A stretch of DNA of 64,000 bases from CAJCIT01 sp963771305 (GCA_963771305.1 CAVYTS010000036.1:1-64000), one strand, 5' to 3'. Positions 19,864-30,598 are shown, counted from the first letter of the stretch. A program made the numbers and translations. The notes: generated by a model from the sequence alone, not told the origin.

Positions 19864-21702
19864 TTGTCTAATCTCACGCGAAGGACTCTGCTGAAGAGCG
19901 CCGCTTCCATGGCCCTCGCTGCCTCGACAGCATCCAAGCTTCGCTCAACTACCCTCCCCACCGCGCCTCTAACCGTCTTCCCCTATGGCGCCGTTACCCT
20001 TCTGCCCGGTCCGCTCAGGAAACAGTTCGACGAAACCCATGCGTTCTTCCTGAACCTCAGTGAGGACCGCCTGCTCAAGATCTACCGCCAGCGCGTCGGG
20101 CTTCCTGCGCCCGGCGAGGACATGGGCGGCTGGTACGACGACTTCTGCCCGGGCGCTCACTTCGGGCAGTACGTTTCCGGTCTGGCTCGATTCGCCGCGG
20201 CCACCAATTCCGAACCAACTCGCGCCAAGGTGAAGCGGCTCGTGCGCGGCTATGCGGAGACGGTGGATCCCTCCGGAAAGTTCTTCGTCGACCTGCGATA
20301 TCCGGGCTACACCTACGACAAGCTGGTTTGCGCGCTGCTCGATGCTCACTCCTGGGCCGGCGATGAATCCGCCTTCTCCGTCCTATACGCCACCACCCGC
20401 GCCGCGAAGCCGCATATGCCTGATCATGCGCTGACTGCCGAGGAACAGCAGCAGCGCCCCCACAAAGACGAGACCTACACCTGGGATGAAAGCTACACCA
20501 TGGCCGAGAATCTTTTCCTTGCGTATGAGCGCACCGGGGATCCGATGTTCTTCGACATGGGCAGACGCTATCTTCTCGACCGCACTTTCTTCGACCCATT
20601 GGCGGAAGGGCAGGACGTGCTCCCGGGCCTTCACGCCTACAGCCACGTAAATGCCCTCAGTTCCGGCATGCAGGGCTATCTCAAAGTCGGTGATCCGAAG
20701 TACCTAAACGCGGTCAACAATGCCGTCAACCTGATCTGGAAGGACCAGAGTTTCGCTACCGGCGGCTGGGGACCAAACGAGGCATTTGTCGAGCCCGGTA
20801 AAGGACAGCTCGGCGCCAGCTTGTCCAGCACGCATCGCAGCTTCGAAACGCCTTGCGGATCCTACGCACACTTCAAAGTGATGCGCTATTTGCTGCTGCT
20901 CACTCAGGACGCACGCTACGGCGACAGCATGGAGCGCGTTCTTTACAACACCATCCTGGGCGCGCTGCCGGTACGCGAGGACGGCTCGAGCTTCTACTAC
21001 TCCGACTATCACCACTCCGGCGCGAAGACCTACCGGCGAGACATTCCGGACGCAGTTTATCGATGGGACCACGATGCCAGGTGGCCGTGCTGCTCCGGAA
21101 CATTGCCGCAGGTCGTTGCCGATTACACGATTAACGCTTACTTCCGCAGTGCCGACGGCATCTATGTGAATCTCTATGTGCCGTCGCATCTCACTTGGAT
21201 GTCGAACTCAGTCCGCTGCACTCTTACTCAAGAGACTTTGTATCCAACCGACAGCCTCGTGACGATGCGCATGGAACTTTCGCAACCCCAGGAGTTCTCG
21301 CTATATCTGCGGATCCCGGCTTGGGCAGGAAGCCAGACGTCTATATCCGTGAACGGAACCCGCCTGAAGTCAACGCCCTCAGCAGCCACATTCTTCCCGA
21401 TCCGTCGAAGCTGGAAGAGCGGCGACGTGGTCGAACTGCACATCGATCAACCGGTTCGGACCGAGGCCGTGGATACTCAGACCGCGGATCAAGTCGCGCT
21501 TCTTCGAGGCCCTCAGGTGCTCTTTGCTATCTCCGCTCAGCAGCCTCACCTGAGGCGGGAACAACTGGCCAGCCTCCAGCCCGTGAAAGCCTCTGACGGC
21601 GACTGGATTCTGGAACTCGATCAATCGACTCTTGTACTTAGACCATTCGCCAACATCCGGGAAGAGGTCTACCAGACCTATGCGAAAGTGGTGAGCGTCT
21701 AA
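19864..21702 (+). CDS. GH127/DUF1680-type hydrolase (beta-L-arabinofuranosidase-like), Tat exported
   Basis: The 612-residue product has a twin-arginine signal (NLTRRTLLKSAASMALAAS). The body is the DUF1680 (alpha/alpha)6 barrel. The residues that bind zinc and the catalytic cysteine in GH127 are recognisable: E.C in SFETPCGSYAH and the CC pair in ARWPCCSGTLPQVVADY. The start is TTG at 19864, which gives the Tat motif at the very N terminus. It is intact, unlike the GH9 gene. The likely substrate is an arabinose-containing plant or microbial glycan; specificity is inference. Confidence 0.85.
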   Translation: MSNLTRRTLLKSAASMALAASTASKLRSTTLPTAPLTVFPYGAVTLLPGPLRKQFDETHAFFLNLSEDRLLKIYRQRVGLPAPGEDMGGWYDDFCPGAHFGQYVSGLARFAAATNSEPTRAKVKRLVRGYAETVDPSGKFFVDLRYPGYTYDKLVCALLDAHSWAGDESAFSVLYATTRAAKPHMPDHALTAEEQQQRPHKDETYTWDESYTMAENLFLAYERTGDPMFFDMGRRYLLDRTFFDPLAEGQDVLPGLHAYSHVNALSSGMQGYLKVGDPKYLNAVNNAVNLIWKDQSFATGGWGPNEAFVEPGKGQLGASLSSTHRSFETPCGSYAHFKVMRYLLLLTQDARYGDSMERVLYNTILGALPVREDGSSFYYSDYHHSGAKTYRRDIPDAVYRWDHDARWPCCSGTLPQVVADYTINAYFRSADGIYVNLYVPSHLTWMSNSVRCTLTQETLYPTDSLVTMRMELSQPQEFSLYLRIPAWAGSQTSISVNGTRLKSTPSAATFFPIRRSWKSGDVVELHIDQPVRTEAVDTQTADQVALLRGPQVLFAISAQQPHLRREQLASLQPVKASDGDWILELDQSTLVLRPFANIREEVYQTYAKVVSV

Positions 21703-21906
21703 GGGCGCCGCCGCCCAAACTGGGTCATTTTCGGCTATCATAAAGAAGAACTTTTGACGTCAGATTCACATCAGGATGGGTGTGTGCTCTCGCCACCCAC
21801 AGGCGCCTTGTGCTCGCAGTCAGTGGCACCCGGCAATGACTTTCCCCTGCGCTTCGTGCGTTTGCCTCAATAGTCCCCGCTGCAATCGTACTAATAACTA
21901 ACACTC

Positions 21907-24900
21907 ATGACGGAAACCAAAGAAGACCCCTCGTTGGGCATCAATAGCTGGCTCCAAGACGAGCTTTCGCACCAATTCAAATTCGATCGCGCCAGTGTCG
22001 ATCAAGACTGGGCCGACTTCCTACAGCAGACCCCGCCTCAGAACGGCGGTTCGGTTCCAAGCGATTCGGTTCTGGCCAACGGTGATGCGGCCCCGCCGCC
22101 ACCCGAGCCGGCGGCTCCCGCTGCCGTGCCCCCTCCTCAACCGGTAGCTTCCATCGCAACGGCTGCTGCTGTTGTCGAGGCTCCGCCACCGCCAGTTGTC
22201 GCGCCCCTAGTTCAAGCGCCCCCCGTTCAGGCGCCTTCGACAGCCGTCGCACGCCAGGAAGCCAAGATGGTTGGACCGGGCGACCAACTGGTTCCTCTGC
22301 GCGGTGCCGCGGCGCGCATCGCCGAGAACATGGTGGCCAGCCTCGGTATTCCGGTGGCCACTTCGCAGCGCCAGATACCGGTGCGGGTGATCGAGGAGAA
22401 TCGCACTCTCGTCAACAAGCAGCGCTCTTTGCACGGCAAGGGGAAAATCAGCTTCACGCACATCATCGCGTGGGCCATTGTTCAGGCTGCGCGGGCGAAT
22501 CCCTCCCTGAACCACTCTTTCGCTGAGAATGGCGGCGAGTTGTTTCGCGTCGTCCGCAACTACATCAACATTGGCCTCGCGGTCGACGTTGCCGGGAAGG
22601 ATGGCTCGCGCTCGCTCAAGGTGCCGAATATCAAGAACGTGGACGGCATGAACTTCTCCCAGTTCTGCGCCGCTTACGACGATATTGTTCTGCGCGCCCG
22701 CAATAACAAACTCCAGGTGTCCGATTTCGAAGGCACCACCATTTCCTTGACCAACCCGGGCACGGTCGGCACGCTGGGCTCCGTTCCGCGCCTCATGCCG
22801 GGACAAGGAGCAATCATCGCGACCGGCGCCATCGACTATCCGGCCGAGTTTGCGGCCACCAGCGAAGAGGTCCGCGCCATGCTCGGCCTCAGCAAGGTGC
22901 TCATGGTCAGCTGCACCTACGACCATCGCATCATCCAGGGCGCGGAGTCTGGCGCATTCCTGGCCACCTTGCAGAAGCTGCTTCAGGGGTCCGAGGGCTT
23001 CTATGACAGCATGTTCCGCGACCTGAAGATCCCCTATCTGCCCGTGAAGTGGGAGACGGATCAACAGATCACTCCGCAGCGTTACGGCTCGGTGAATACC
23101 GATGTGGCGAAGGAAGCCGCGGTCATTCAACTGATCAATGCGTATCGCGTCCGCGGCCACCTGATCGCCAATACCAACCCGCTCGGCAGCGATCCGAGCT
23201 ATCACGAAGAGCTTGATCCCTCGTCCTACGGCCTCTCCATCTGGGATCTCGATCGTCCGTTCCTCTCTGGCGCTGTCAAGGCGCCCAGTGGCGCCATCGC
23301 CTCCTACATGCAGCCCTTCGAGAGCTTGCGTGAGATTCTCGACCGGCTGCGCACCACGTATTGCGCTTCCATTGGCGTCGAGTACATGCACATCCAGGAT
23401 CCAGAGCAGAAACAGTGGCTGCAAGATCGCATGGAGAGCACCATGAACCAGTGGCCGCTCGACGCATTCACCCGGACCCGCATTCTCGACCGCCTCATCC
23501 AAGCCGAGGAATTCGAACATTTTCTCCAAACGCGCTTTGTCGGCCAGAAGCGCTTCGGACTGGAAGGCGGCGAATCCACCATCGGCGTGCTGGATGAGAT
23601 CCTCGATCAAGCCGCCAATAACGACGTTCATGAATCGGTCATTGGAATGGCTCATCGCGGCCGCTTGAACGTTCTCGCCAACGTCGTCGGCAAGTCGATG
23701 GTGCAAGTGTTCTCTGAATTCGAAGGCGAGCCCGACCCGGAGAGTGTCTGGGGTTCGGGCGACGTCAAGTATCACCTGGGCTCTAGCGGCATTCACACCT
23801 CCAGCCTGGGCAAAGAGATCCTGGTCTCGGTAGCGTTCAATCCGAGCCACCTCGAAGCGGTCGATCCCGTCGTGGAAGGCCTGGTCCGTCCGAAGCAGGA
23901 TCGGCTCGGAGACAAAGAGAGAGCGCGCGTTCTGCCCATTCTGATCCACGGTGACGCTGCATTTGCCGGCCAGGGTGTTGTCGCGGAAGTTCTGCAGCTC
24001 TCGCAATTGGAGGGCTACACCACGGGCGGCACGATTCACATCATCATTAACAACCAGATCGGCTTCACCACCAACCCGATGGAAGGCCGCACCAGCGTCT
24101 ACTGCACCGACATCGCTCGTGCCGTCCAGGCGCCCATCTTCCACGTCAATGGGGACGATCCCGATGCCTGCGTTCGTGTGGCCCAGTTGGCCTATCAGTA
24201 TCGCCAAGAGTTTAAGCGCGACATCGTGATCGACCTGATCGGCTACCGTCGTCAAGGGCACAATGAGGCGGACGACCCCAGCTACACCCATCCGGTGATG
24301 TATCGCCGGATCAAGAATACGCCGACGGTTGCCATCCAGCAATCGGAGCGCCTGATTCGCGAGAAGGTGGTCACCCAACAGCAGGTGGAGACCATGCGCG
24401 CCCAGGTCCGGACCGATCTCAATGGCGTCTACGATCAAGCGAAGAAGACTCGCGAACAGTACGTGATCGAAGAGTTCTTCGTCATGCCCGAGGAACAGGT
24501 GAACACGCCCATTCCCTCGACGGCGGTCGACTACCCAACCCTGGCCCGCGTGGTCGAGCGATGCACGACACTGCCTGACGAGTTCCATTTGCACCCCAAA
24601 TTGAAAGGTCTGGTCGATCGACGCCGTGATTCTCTGAACGGCGCTCCCGTTGATTGGGGTTTCGCCGAGATGCTTGCGTTCGGCACGCTGGTCGCCGAAG
24701 GCACACCCGTCCGTCTCAGTGGCGAGGATGTCACCCGCGGCACTTTCACCCAGCGCCACCTCGAGTTCTCCGACATCGAGATCGGGCGAAGGCTACATTC
24801 CGCTCAAGCACATTGATCCCAAGCAGGCCAAGTTCGAGGTCATCGACAGCCTGCTGAGCGAATACGCGGTGATGGGATTTGAGTTTGGCTACAGCGTCTC

Positions 24901-25759
24901 CGACCCATTGACACTCGTCATGTGGGAAGCCCAGTTCGGCGACTTCGTCAATGGCGGCCAGATCATCATCGATCAGTTCATCGTCTCCGCCGAATCGAAG
25001 TGGAACCAGCCCAGCGGCTTGGTCCTGCTTCTGCCCCACGGCTTTGAAGGCCAGGGCCCGGAACACTCCAGCGCCCGCATCGAGCGCTTCTTGCAGTTGT
25101 GCGCCGAGAATAACATCCAGGTCTGCAATTGCACGACGCCGGCCCAGTATTTCCACCTTCTGCGCCGCCAGATGCATGGCGGGCGCGATCGCCGCGGCAT
25201 TCGAAAGCCGCTCATCGTCTTCACCCCCAAGTTCCTGCTGCGCTACCCCAAGGCATCTTCCACACTGGCAGAGCTAACCAGCGGAGCATTCCAGGAAGTG
25301 ATCGGGGACAGCAACCATGTCGGACAGAACATCAGCCGCATTCTGATGTGTTCCGGCAAGGTGTACTACGACTTGGTCAACAAGCGCGAGGAACTCGGCC
25401 GCAAGGACGTTGCCATCATTCGACTCGAGCAACTGTACCCCTTCCCGTTACAGCGCCTCACGGACATCTTGCAGCGTTACAATGACACGGCGGAACTGTT
25501 CTGGGTTCAAGAGGAACCGGAGAACATGGGCGCCTGGTACTTCTTCGAAGAGCAGATGCAGTCCATCATCAATCCCAGCGGTAACGGTGGACCAATCAAA
25601 CGGCCCATACGCTACATCGGCCGTCCTACCGCGGCCAGCCCAGCCGCCGGCGCTCACAAGGTACACACGGAACAGCAAGCCGGGTTGGTGGACGCCGCCT
25701 TCTCCTCCGCGCCGGCCGTTGTCCGCAAGGCGCGCCGCCTGGTCCGAAAGAAGCGCTAA
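21907..25759 (+). CDS. Fused 2-oxoglutarate dehydrogenase E2-E1 (Kgd/OdhA type), one frame change
   Basis: After correction the protein has about 1283 residues. It begins with the E1 docking segment (INSWLQDELSHQFKFD..SVDQDW), then a Pro/Ala linker. Next comes an E2 acyltransferase domain (LRGAAARIAENMVASL..., catalytic YDHRIIQGAESG, about residues 120-370), then a complete thiamine-dependent E1 (YRVRGHLIANTNPL, GMAHRGRLNVLANV, GDAAFAGQGVVAE). The lipoyl domain is absent, as in actinobacterial Kgd. One extra base near 24788, in a G run, shifts the frame; in the next frame ETGEGY-like sequence and the remaining E1 follow without loss. It catalyses the 2-oxoglutarate step of the TCA cycle. Confidence 0.92.
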
Positions 25760-26156
25760 GAAGTTCACTGGCCCAGACCGACCCAGCACAGATCTCAGCA
25801 GGCCACCGGCTGAAGCCGGGTTGAAACAATCTGTACCCAGCATAAGCGCCAGAGACGGGCGTGGACGGACGGGCGTTTTATCCGAGAATCCTCAGCTCAA
25901 TCCGGTACTAACGTCATGTGGCACGCCAAGCTCGCCTCATCGAAACGACACGGCATTTCACATCACCTGTGCGCGCCGATCTTGCCAGGCGGCCGAGCAA
26001 AGCTCATGGTCGTCTGCTGCATTTCATTGCGGCTGCGAGCGGCGTATCCGGTACTGTCTAATGCCCTCAGACTAAACGCCCGTCCGTCCCTATTTCCCAT
26101 GGAAACCTGCCGCTTGAAAATTCCAGGACGCTTCATACCGATTTATAATTACTCGC
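25760..26156. other. Intergenic region containing an inverted-repeat element
   Basis: There is no supported gene in these 397 nt. The stretch 25863-26089 is bounded by inverted repeats and is described separately. The rest shows no clear promoter or terminator. Confidence 0.45.
25863..26089. repeat. MITE-like inverted-repeat element
   Basis: GGACGGACGGGCGTTTTA at 25863-25880 is mirrored by TAAACGCCCGTCCGTCC at 26073-26089 as near-perfect terminal inverted repeats, and weaker similarity extends inward (TCCGAG / CTCAGA). Length is 227 nt. ATCCGGTACT is repeated directly inside both ends. It has no coding capacity and I see no target-site duplication. Confidence 0.45.
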
Positions 26157-26558
26157 ATGCGTCTCGTGAGACTTGCGTGCGTGCTCGCGATTCCGGTTTC
26201 CGCCTGGTGTCAGTTCGGGTCGTCGGAACCGGACTTGGAACGGATATCCGGGGCGCGCAACCTCTATGCCAACGGGCGCTCATTCGAAGAGCAGGGGAAT
26301 TACGGATACGCGTTGGAGGCATGCCGCTCCGCCGAGGTCGTTCTTTCAAGGCAGCAAAAAAGGATCGGCGACCTTCCCGATGTGTTGAATGTCACGAGCC
26401 TGGAAAGGCGATACGCGAGTGCCGCGGTTCTCGCCAGCAGTATCGCGCTCGACGAAGCCAGGGTTCTGGGCTTTCTGGGACGGGCAAAGGACAAGGAATT
26501 CACTCTGGCGCTTGCCGGCGCGGGCTCAAATGCTATCGCAGTGCTCAGGTCAGAATAA
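26157..26558 (+). CDS. Secreted hypothetical protein
   Basis: The 133-residue product has a short signal peptide (MRLVRLACVLAIPVSAWCQ). The mature part is helical and Ala-rich, with ARNLYANGRSFEEQGNYGYALEACRSAE suggesting a TPR-like helical hairpin, though a full repeat array is not present. No relatives are recognised. It is isolated: the flanks carry no genes for 400-680 nt. Confidence 0.5.
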   Translation: MRLVRLACVLAIPVSAWCQFGSSEPDLERISGARNLYANGRSFEEQGNYGYALEACRSAEVVLSRQQKRIGDLPDVLNVTSLERRYASAAVLASSIALDEARVLGFLGRAKDKEFTLALAGAGSNAIAVLRSE

Positions 26559-27241
26559 TCCGGGATACCCAACACCCAGCGAATAGGTCGTCTCTAAGCA
26601 CCGCCCGCTGTGTCCGGCGCAAAGGGCGCAACGAGACCCAATTGCACCGTCCGTGGCCCCCACACGTCGGGTGTCCAACTGCAGTCGCTTCAGCATGCGG
26701 CTCGACCCTTCCTCCGGTTGAGTTCGTCCGCGCAAGGGGTTAGGCTGGCATCTGACTTCTTTCGAAACTACTCTCAGGTGGTGGGGCGGGTCCCTAGACC
26801 CGCGCCGCTCTCCGCCTCAGAGCAGGATGCCCACGTCCGGCTCCAGTGATGACGAGGAAGGGTAGTGGCCATTTTCATCAGCGGGGGTGAACGGCGGCCG
26901 CTCATGAGAGTTTCGTTTTCGCAAAACAGATGGCCTCCAGTTGGATCGGGCTTGGCTTCGTTCTTTCGCGACACCTAGCCGCCCGCGATCCGTGACAGCC
27001 CGCCGCGACGATGGCGTCGGCCGGCCCACGTGTCAGTCCGCGCGATCAGGGCGGCGAGCGTTTGGGTGTGATGTAGATGTACGAAGGCGAATCGACGAGG
27101 CGTCGCGCTCCGGGGTGGGGTCATTGCAGGGTACCGACCCGATGGGGATTTTGGGTTTGGCTCAATCGCTTTCGAGGCGATTTGCATTTGTCCAGTTAGA
27201 ATGAGAGGAGGTGGACTAGCTTCGCCTTCCGGTACTCATTT
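26559..27241. other. 683-nt region without a supported gene
   Basis: Short open frames on both strands here lack conserved features and plausible ribosome binding sites. A GAGAGGAGGTGG purine run at 27203-27214 lies 27 nt upstream of the mrdA GTG, too far to be its ribosome binding site by usual spacing. The mreBCD genes that often precede mrdA-rodA are not here. Confidence 0.45.
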
Positions 27242-29227
27242 GTGGCACTTATAGAAAGCCAGCGCGAACGCGACGACGAAGTATCGTCTGAACGGATACT
27301 ACGCGACGACACCAAAGCGACAGCGGGCAAAATCGCTATTTTCCAGTACCTGGTCGTGGTTGTTTTCGTGTTCCTGGTGGCCGGTTTCTGGCAGCTGCAG
27401 GTGCAGGATCCCGACCGTTACAGCGAGGCGGCGGAGCGCAACCGCGTCAAGTCGACACCCATCCTCGCCCCGCGTGGCAAGATTCTAGACCGCGATGGCC
27501 GTGTGGTAGTCGACAACAAAGCCTCCTATTCACTGATACTGAACCGGGACCAGATCAAGTGGGAACACCTCCCCGCGATCGCCGACGGATTGCACCTCGA
27601 CTACAACGAACTGATCGCCAAGCTTCGCCGCAAGAACACGCAGCCGCAGATCATTATTAAAGACGAACTGACGCGCGACGATATCGCCTTTATCGAATCG
27701 CATCGCGATGCCGCCACGTTCCCCGAAATGGACATGATCAAATCCTGGCGGCGCCTCTATCCGCAGGATGGCTACGCCGCGCACATTGTCGGCTATGTCG
27801 GCGAGATCAGCGAAGCCGAGCTCGATTCACCCGCCTACGCCGACTACAATCTCGGCGACATCATCGGCAAGGAGGGCGTTGAGCGCCAGTACAACGACAC
27901 GTTGAAGGGCGTCGACGGACGGCGCAAAGTGCTGGTAGACAACCTGGGCCGGGAGCGCGCCGTGATTGATCCCGAGGATCAGCAGGAAGCCAAGCCGGGC
28001 CATGATCTCCAACTGGGGCTCGATCTTGATCTGCAGTCGGTGGCTGAACTGGCCATGGAAGGGAAGCGCGGCGCGGTGGTCGCCATGGATCCACGCAACG
28101 GCGAAGTGCTGGCCATGGTGAGCCGGCCCACGTTCGATCCCAACAAGTTCACCGGTCGCATCAGCCGGCGGGATTGGGCGCAATTGACGACCGATCCTTT
28201 TAAGCCGCTGATCAATCGCGCTATCCAGGCGGAGCTTGCGCCGGGCTCTACATTCAAGCCTATCGAGGCGCTGGCGGGGTTGGAAACCGGTGTTATTGAC
28301 GACACTACGCAGTTTCATTGCCCGGGCGGCGCCAGTTTCTACGGACACTATTTCGCCTGCCACAAAAAGGAAGGTCACGGAACGATTTCACTGCATATGG
28401 CCATTGCGCTGTCCTGCGATGTGTTCTTTTACAACGTAGGGAATCGCCTTGGCATCGACCGCATCGCCCAATATGCTGACCTGGCTGGCTACGGGCATAA
28501 GACCGGCATCGACTTGCCCAATGAACGCGAAAGCACCATGCCTTCGTCGAAGTGGAAGATGCGCAACTACCGCGAGAAATGGTACGCCGGCGAAACTATC
28601 TCGGTGGCCATTGGCCAGGGCGCGGTCACGGTGTCGCCACTCGAACTGGCCGCCGCCATTGGTGGACTCGCGATGCGCGGCAAATGGTATCAGCCGCACG
28701 TCGTGAAAGGCGCTAAGCCTGTGTTGCTGCGAGAAGGGCACTTCAATCCCGAGAACGTCGACAAAGTCATTTCCGGGATGTGCGCGGTCGTGAACGAAGG
28801 CGGAACGGGCCGCAATGCCGCGCTTCCCAACGTGAAAGTCTGCGGCAAGACCGGAACGGCGCAGCTGGCGGCGACTGAGCTGACCAAGAAATCGAAGGAC
28901 CTCAAGAACAATGCCTGGTTTGTGGCCTTTGCGCCCGGCGACAATCCGGAAATCGTGGTGGCCGGCTTGTACGAGAACGGCGAGGAAAGCTACAACACGG
29001 TGCCGATCGTCCGGGACGTGATGAAGGCCTACTTCGACAAGAAGGCCCGCGAAGGCAAGACGGCAACCGCAGTCACCCGGCTCGAAAGCCCGCGACAGTT
29101 TAGCGAGCCGCGCGCGTCAGCAAGCGGTTTCCCGCCTCCGTCCGCAACGTCTGGGTCCCCGCTTGGCGGCTCGGCCACGGTTCCTCCGCTCGCTCTGGCG
29201 CAGCCGGGCGCGGGAGGTAACCGGTAG
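27242..29227 (+). CDS. mrdA: Penicillin-binding protein 2
   Basis: This is the elongation transpeptidase of the rod system, 661 residues. One membrane helix (about residues 30-50) is followed by the PBP dimerisation domain (NRVKSTPILAPRGKILDRDGRVV). The transpeptidase domain has SxxK in PGSTFKP (about residue 335), SxN-like SCD, and the KTG box in VCGKTGTAQ. The start is GTG. The C-terminal 45 residues (after TRLESPRQ) are a Pro/Ser/Ala-rich tail that encodes a copy of the dispersed repeat in frame. The stop overlaps the rodA start. Confidence 0.95.
   Translation: MALIESQRERDDEVSSERILRDDTKATAGKIAIFQYLVVVVFVFLVAGFWQLQVQDPDRYSEAAERNRVKSTPILAPRGKILDRDGRVVVDNKASYSLILNRDQIKWEHLPAIADGLHLDYNELIAKLRRKNTQPQIIIKDELTRDDIAFIESHRDAATFPEMDMIKSWRRLYPQDGYAAHIVGYVGEISEAELDSPAYADYNLGDIIGKEGVERQYNDTLKGVDGRRKVLVDNLGRERAVIDPEDQQEAKPGHDLQLGLDLDLQSVAELAMEGKRGAVVAMDPRNGEVLAMVSRPTFDPNKFTGRISRRDWAQLTTDPFKPLINRAIQAELAPGSTFKPIEALAGLETGVIDDTTQFHCPGGASFYGHYFACHKKEGHGTISLHMAIALSCDVFFYNVGNRLGIDRIAQYADLAGYGHKTGIDLPNERESTMPSSKWKMRNYREKWYAGETISVAIGQGAVTVSPLELAAAIGGLAMRGKWYQPHVVKGAKPVLLREGHFNPENVDKVISGMCAVVNEGGTGRNAALPNVKVCGKTGTAQLAATELTKKSKDLKNNAWFVAFAPGDNPEIVVAGLYENGEESYNTVPIVRDVMKAYFDKKAREGKTATAVTRLESPRQFSEPRASASGFPPPSATSGSPLGGSATVPPLALAQPGAGGNR
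29105..29127. repeat. Dispersed repeat, copy 3, inside mrdA coding sequence
   Basis: It shares the CCGCGCGCGTCAGCAAGCGG core with copies at 11312 and 19663, in the same orientation. Here it is translated as EPRASASG within the C-terminal tail of PBP2. Confidence 0.8.
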
Positions 29228-30318
29228 TGGCGGCTTATCGCTCCTTCCGCGACCTGGATTGGACCCTGATCTTCATCGCTCTGGCACTGTGCGCTCTGGG
29301 CGTCCTGCAGATCTATAGCGCGACCAATGGCTCCAAATGGCAGGGCGCCTGGTGGCGCCAGATCATCTACGTAGTCACCGGTTTCATCATGATGTGGGTG
29401 GTCGCGCAGATCGATTACCACTCACTGATGGGTAAGATCTTTCCCATTTATGCGGCGTCGGTGGGGCTGCTGATATTGACTTTCCTGTTGGGCGACAAGG
29501 TGTTTGGCTCGACCCGCTGGATTCGCGTCTCCGGTTTCACGCTGCAGACATCCGAGTTTGTGAAGATCGTCTTGGTGCTGTTGGTGGCCCGTTATCTGGC
29601 CGATCTCAGGACGCCGACCGTGGAATGGCCGGACCTGCTCAAATTGAGCGGGTTGATCGCGGTGCCTTTTCTGCTGGTGGTCAAACAGCCCGATTTGGGT
29701 ACGTCCCTGACGTATCTTCCGATCCTGGTTTGCGGCGTGTTAATGGCCGGTTTGCGATGGAAGTATCTGTTGCTGATTGCATTTGTGGTAATGGCCTGCC
29801 TCCCGATCGGTTATCATTTCCTTAAGCCGTACCAGAAAGATCGGCTGGTCAGCTTCGTTGACCCGGAACGGGACCCGAAGGGCTCTGGCTTCCAGGTGAT
29901 CCAGTCGAAAATCGCAGTCGGAAACGGCGGCGTATGGGGGCGAGGCGTTACGAAAGGTTCTCAGACTCACCTGGGATTTCTGCCCGTGCCTCACACGGAT
30001 TTTATCTTCTCCTCGTTCGCAGAAGAGCACGGGTTCCTGGGCGTGGTCGTGGCATTAGTGTTGTATTTTCTTCTGATTATGCAGGTGGTCCAGAATGCCC
30101 AGTCAGCTCCTGACCGCGCGGGCGTTTACATCTGCATGACGATCGGCGCGTTGTTGCTGTTCCACGTGCTGGTCAATGTGGGGATGGTGGTTGGTCACAT
30201 GCCGACCACCGGGATCCCGCTCCCGCTGATGAGTTCGGGAGGTTCTAATACTTGGTCGGTTTTCCTGATGCTGGGTTTGATTAACAGCGTCAGGCTGAGA
30301 AGGTTTGTGAATTCGTAG
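29227..30318 (+). CDS. rodA: Peptidoglycan glycosyltransferase RodA
   Basis: The 363-residue SEDS-family membrane protein polymerises lateral-wall peptidoglycan with PBP2. Conserved elements are the GSTRWI..SGFTLQTSEFVKI stretch, VKQPDLGTSL, and the extracellular GVTKGSQTHLGFLPVPHTDFIFSSFAEEHG loop; it ends with GIPLPLMSSGGS. GTG at 29227 overlaps the mrdA stop by one base (TAGTG), the standard coupled pair. Confidence 0.96.
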   Translation: MAAYRSFRDLDWTLIFIALALCALGVLQIYSATNGSKWQGAWWRQIIYVVTGFIMMWVVAQIDYHSLMGKIFPIYAASVGLLILTFLLGDKVFGSTRWIRVSGFTLQTSEFVKIVLVLLVARYLADLRTPTVEWPDLLKLSGLIAVPFLLVVKQPDLGTSLTYLPILVCGVLMAGLRWKYLLLIAFVVMACLPIGYHFLKPYQKDRLVSFVDPERDPKGSGFQVIQSKIAVGNGGVWGRGVTKGSQTHLGFLPVPHTDFIFSSFAEEHGFLGVVVALVLYFLLIMQVVQNAQSAPDRAGVYICMTIGALLLFHVLVNVGMVVGHMPTTGIPLPLMSSGGSNTWSVFLMLGLINSVRLRRFVNS

Positions 30319-30509
30319 TAAACAACCCCTGGCTATGCTGCCGGCGGGTTGGTTCGACAACTAAGAAAAAGGGTCGAGCCGAGCAGAACAAGAGAATTTT
30401 GGATTTGACGTTACGATTTCAACGGTTACTGGGCAATTCGGTAAACCACTCCGGCGGACGGGTGTTCTTGAGCATGACTCCACCTCGCAGCTGGACAACA
30501 GCTTTCTGT

Positions 30510-30535
30510 CAGCGCGCGTCAACGACGCGCGGCTG
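30510..30535 (+). promoter_or_regulatory. Hairpin in the rng leader
   Basis: GCGCGTC-AAC-GACGCGC (30514-30530) forms a perfect seven-base stem, extended by CAGC/GCTG around one bulged G. It sits 63 nt upstream of the rng start. No T tract follows, so it is more likely a leader structure than a terminator. RNase E-type genes are known to autoregulate through leader hairpins; that role here is inference. Confidence 0.4.
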
Positions 30536-30598
30536 ATACGTCAACGCATCTTTCAAAGCTCTCGAGGCTCTCGTCATCGGCCCACAAGGCGGTGAGTT

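Noticed and set aside
22207..24759. An 850-codon open frame antisense to the oxoglutarate dehydrogenase gene
   Set aside because: It mirrors the codon structure of the GC-rich sense gene; it has no family features, and the sense strand encodes a complete conserved enzyme.
26941..27204. An 87-codon plus-strand frame before mrdA
   Set aside because: Arg/Ser-rich composition typical of non-coding GC-rich DNA; no start with a ribosome binding site and no family pattern.
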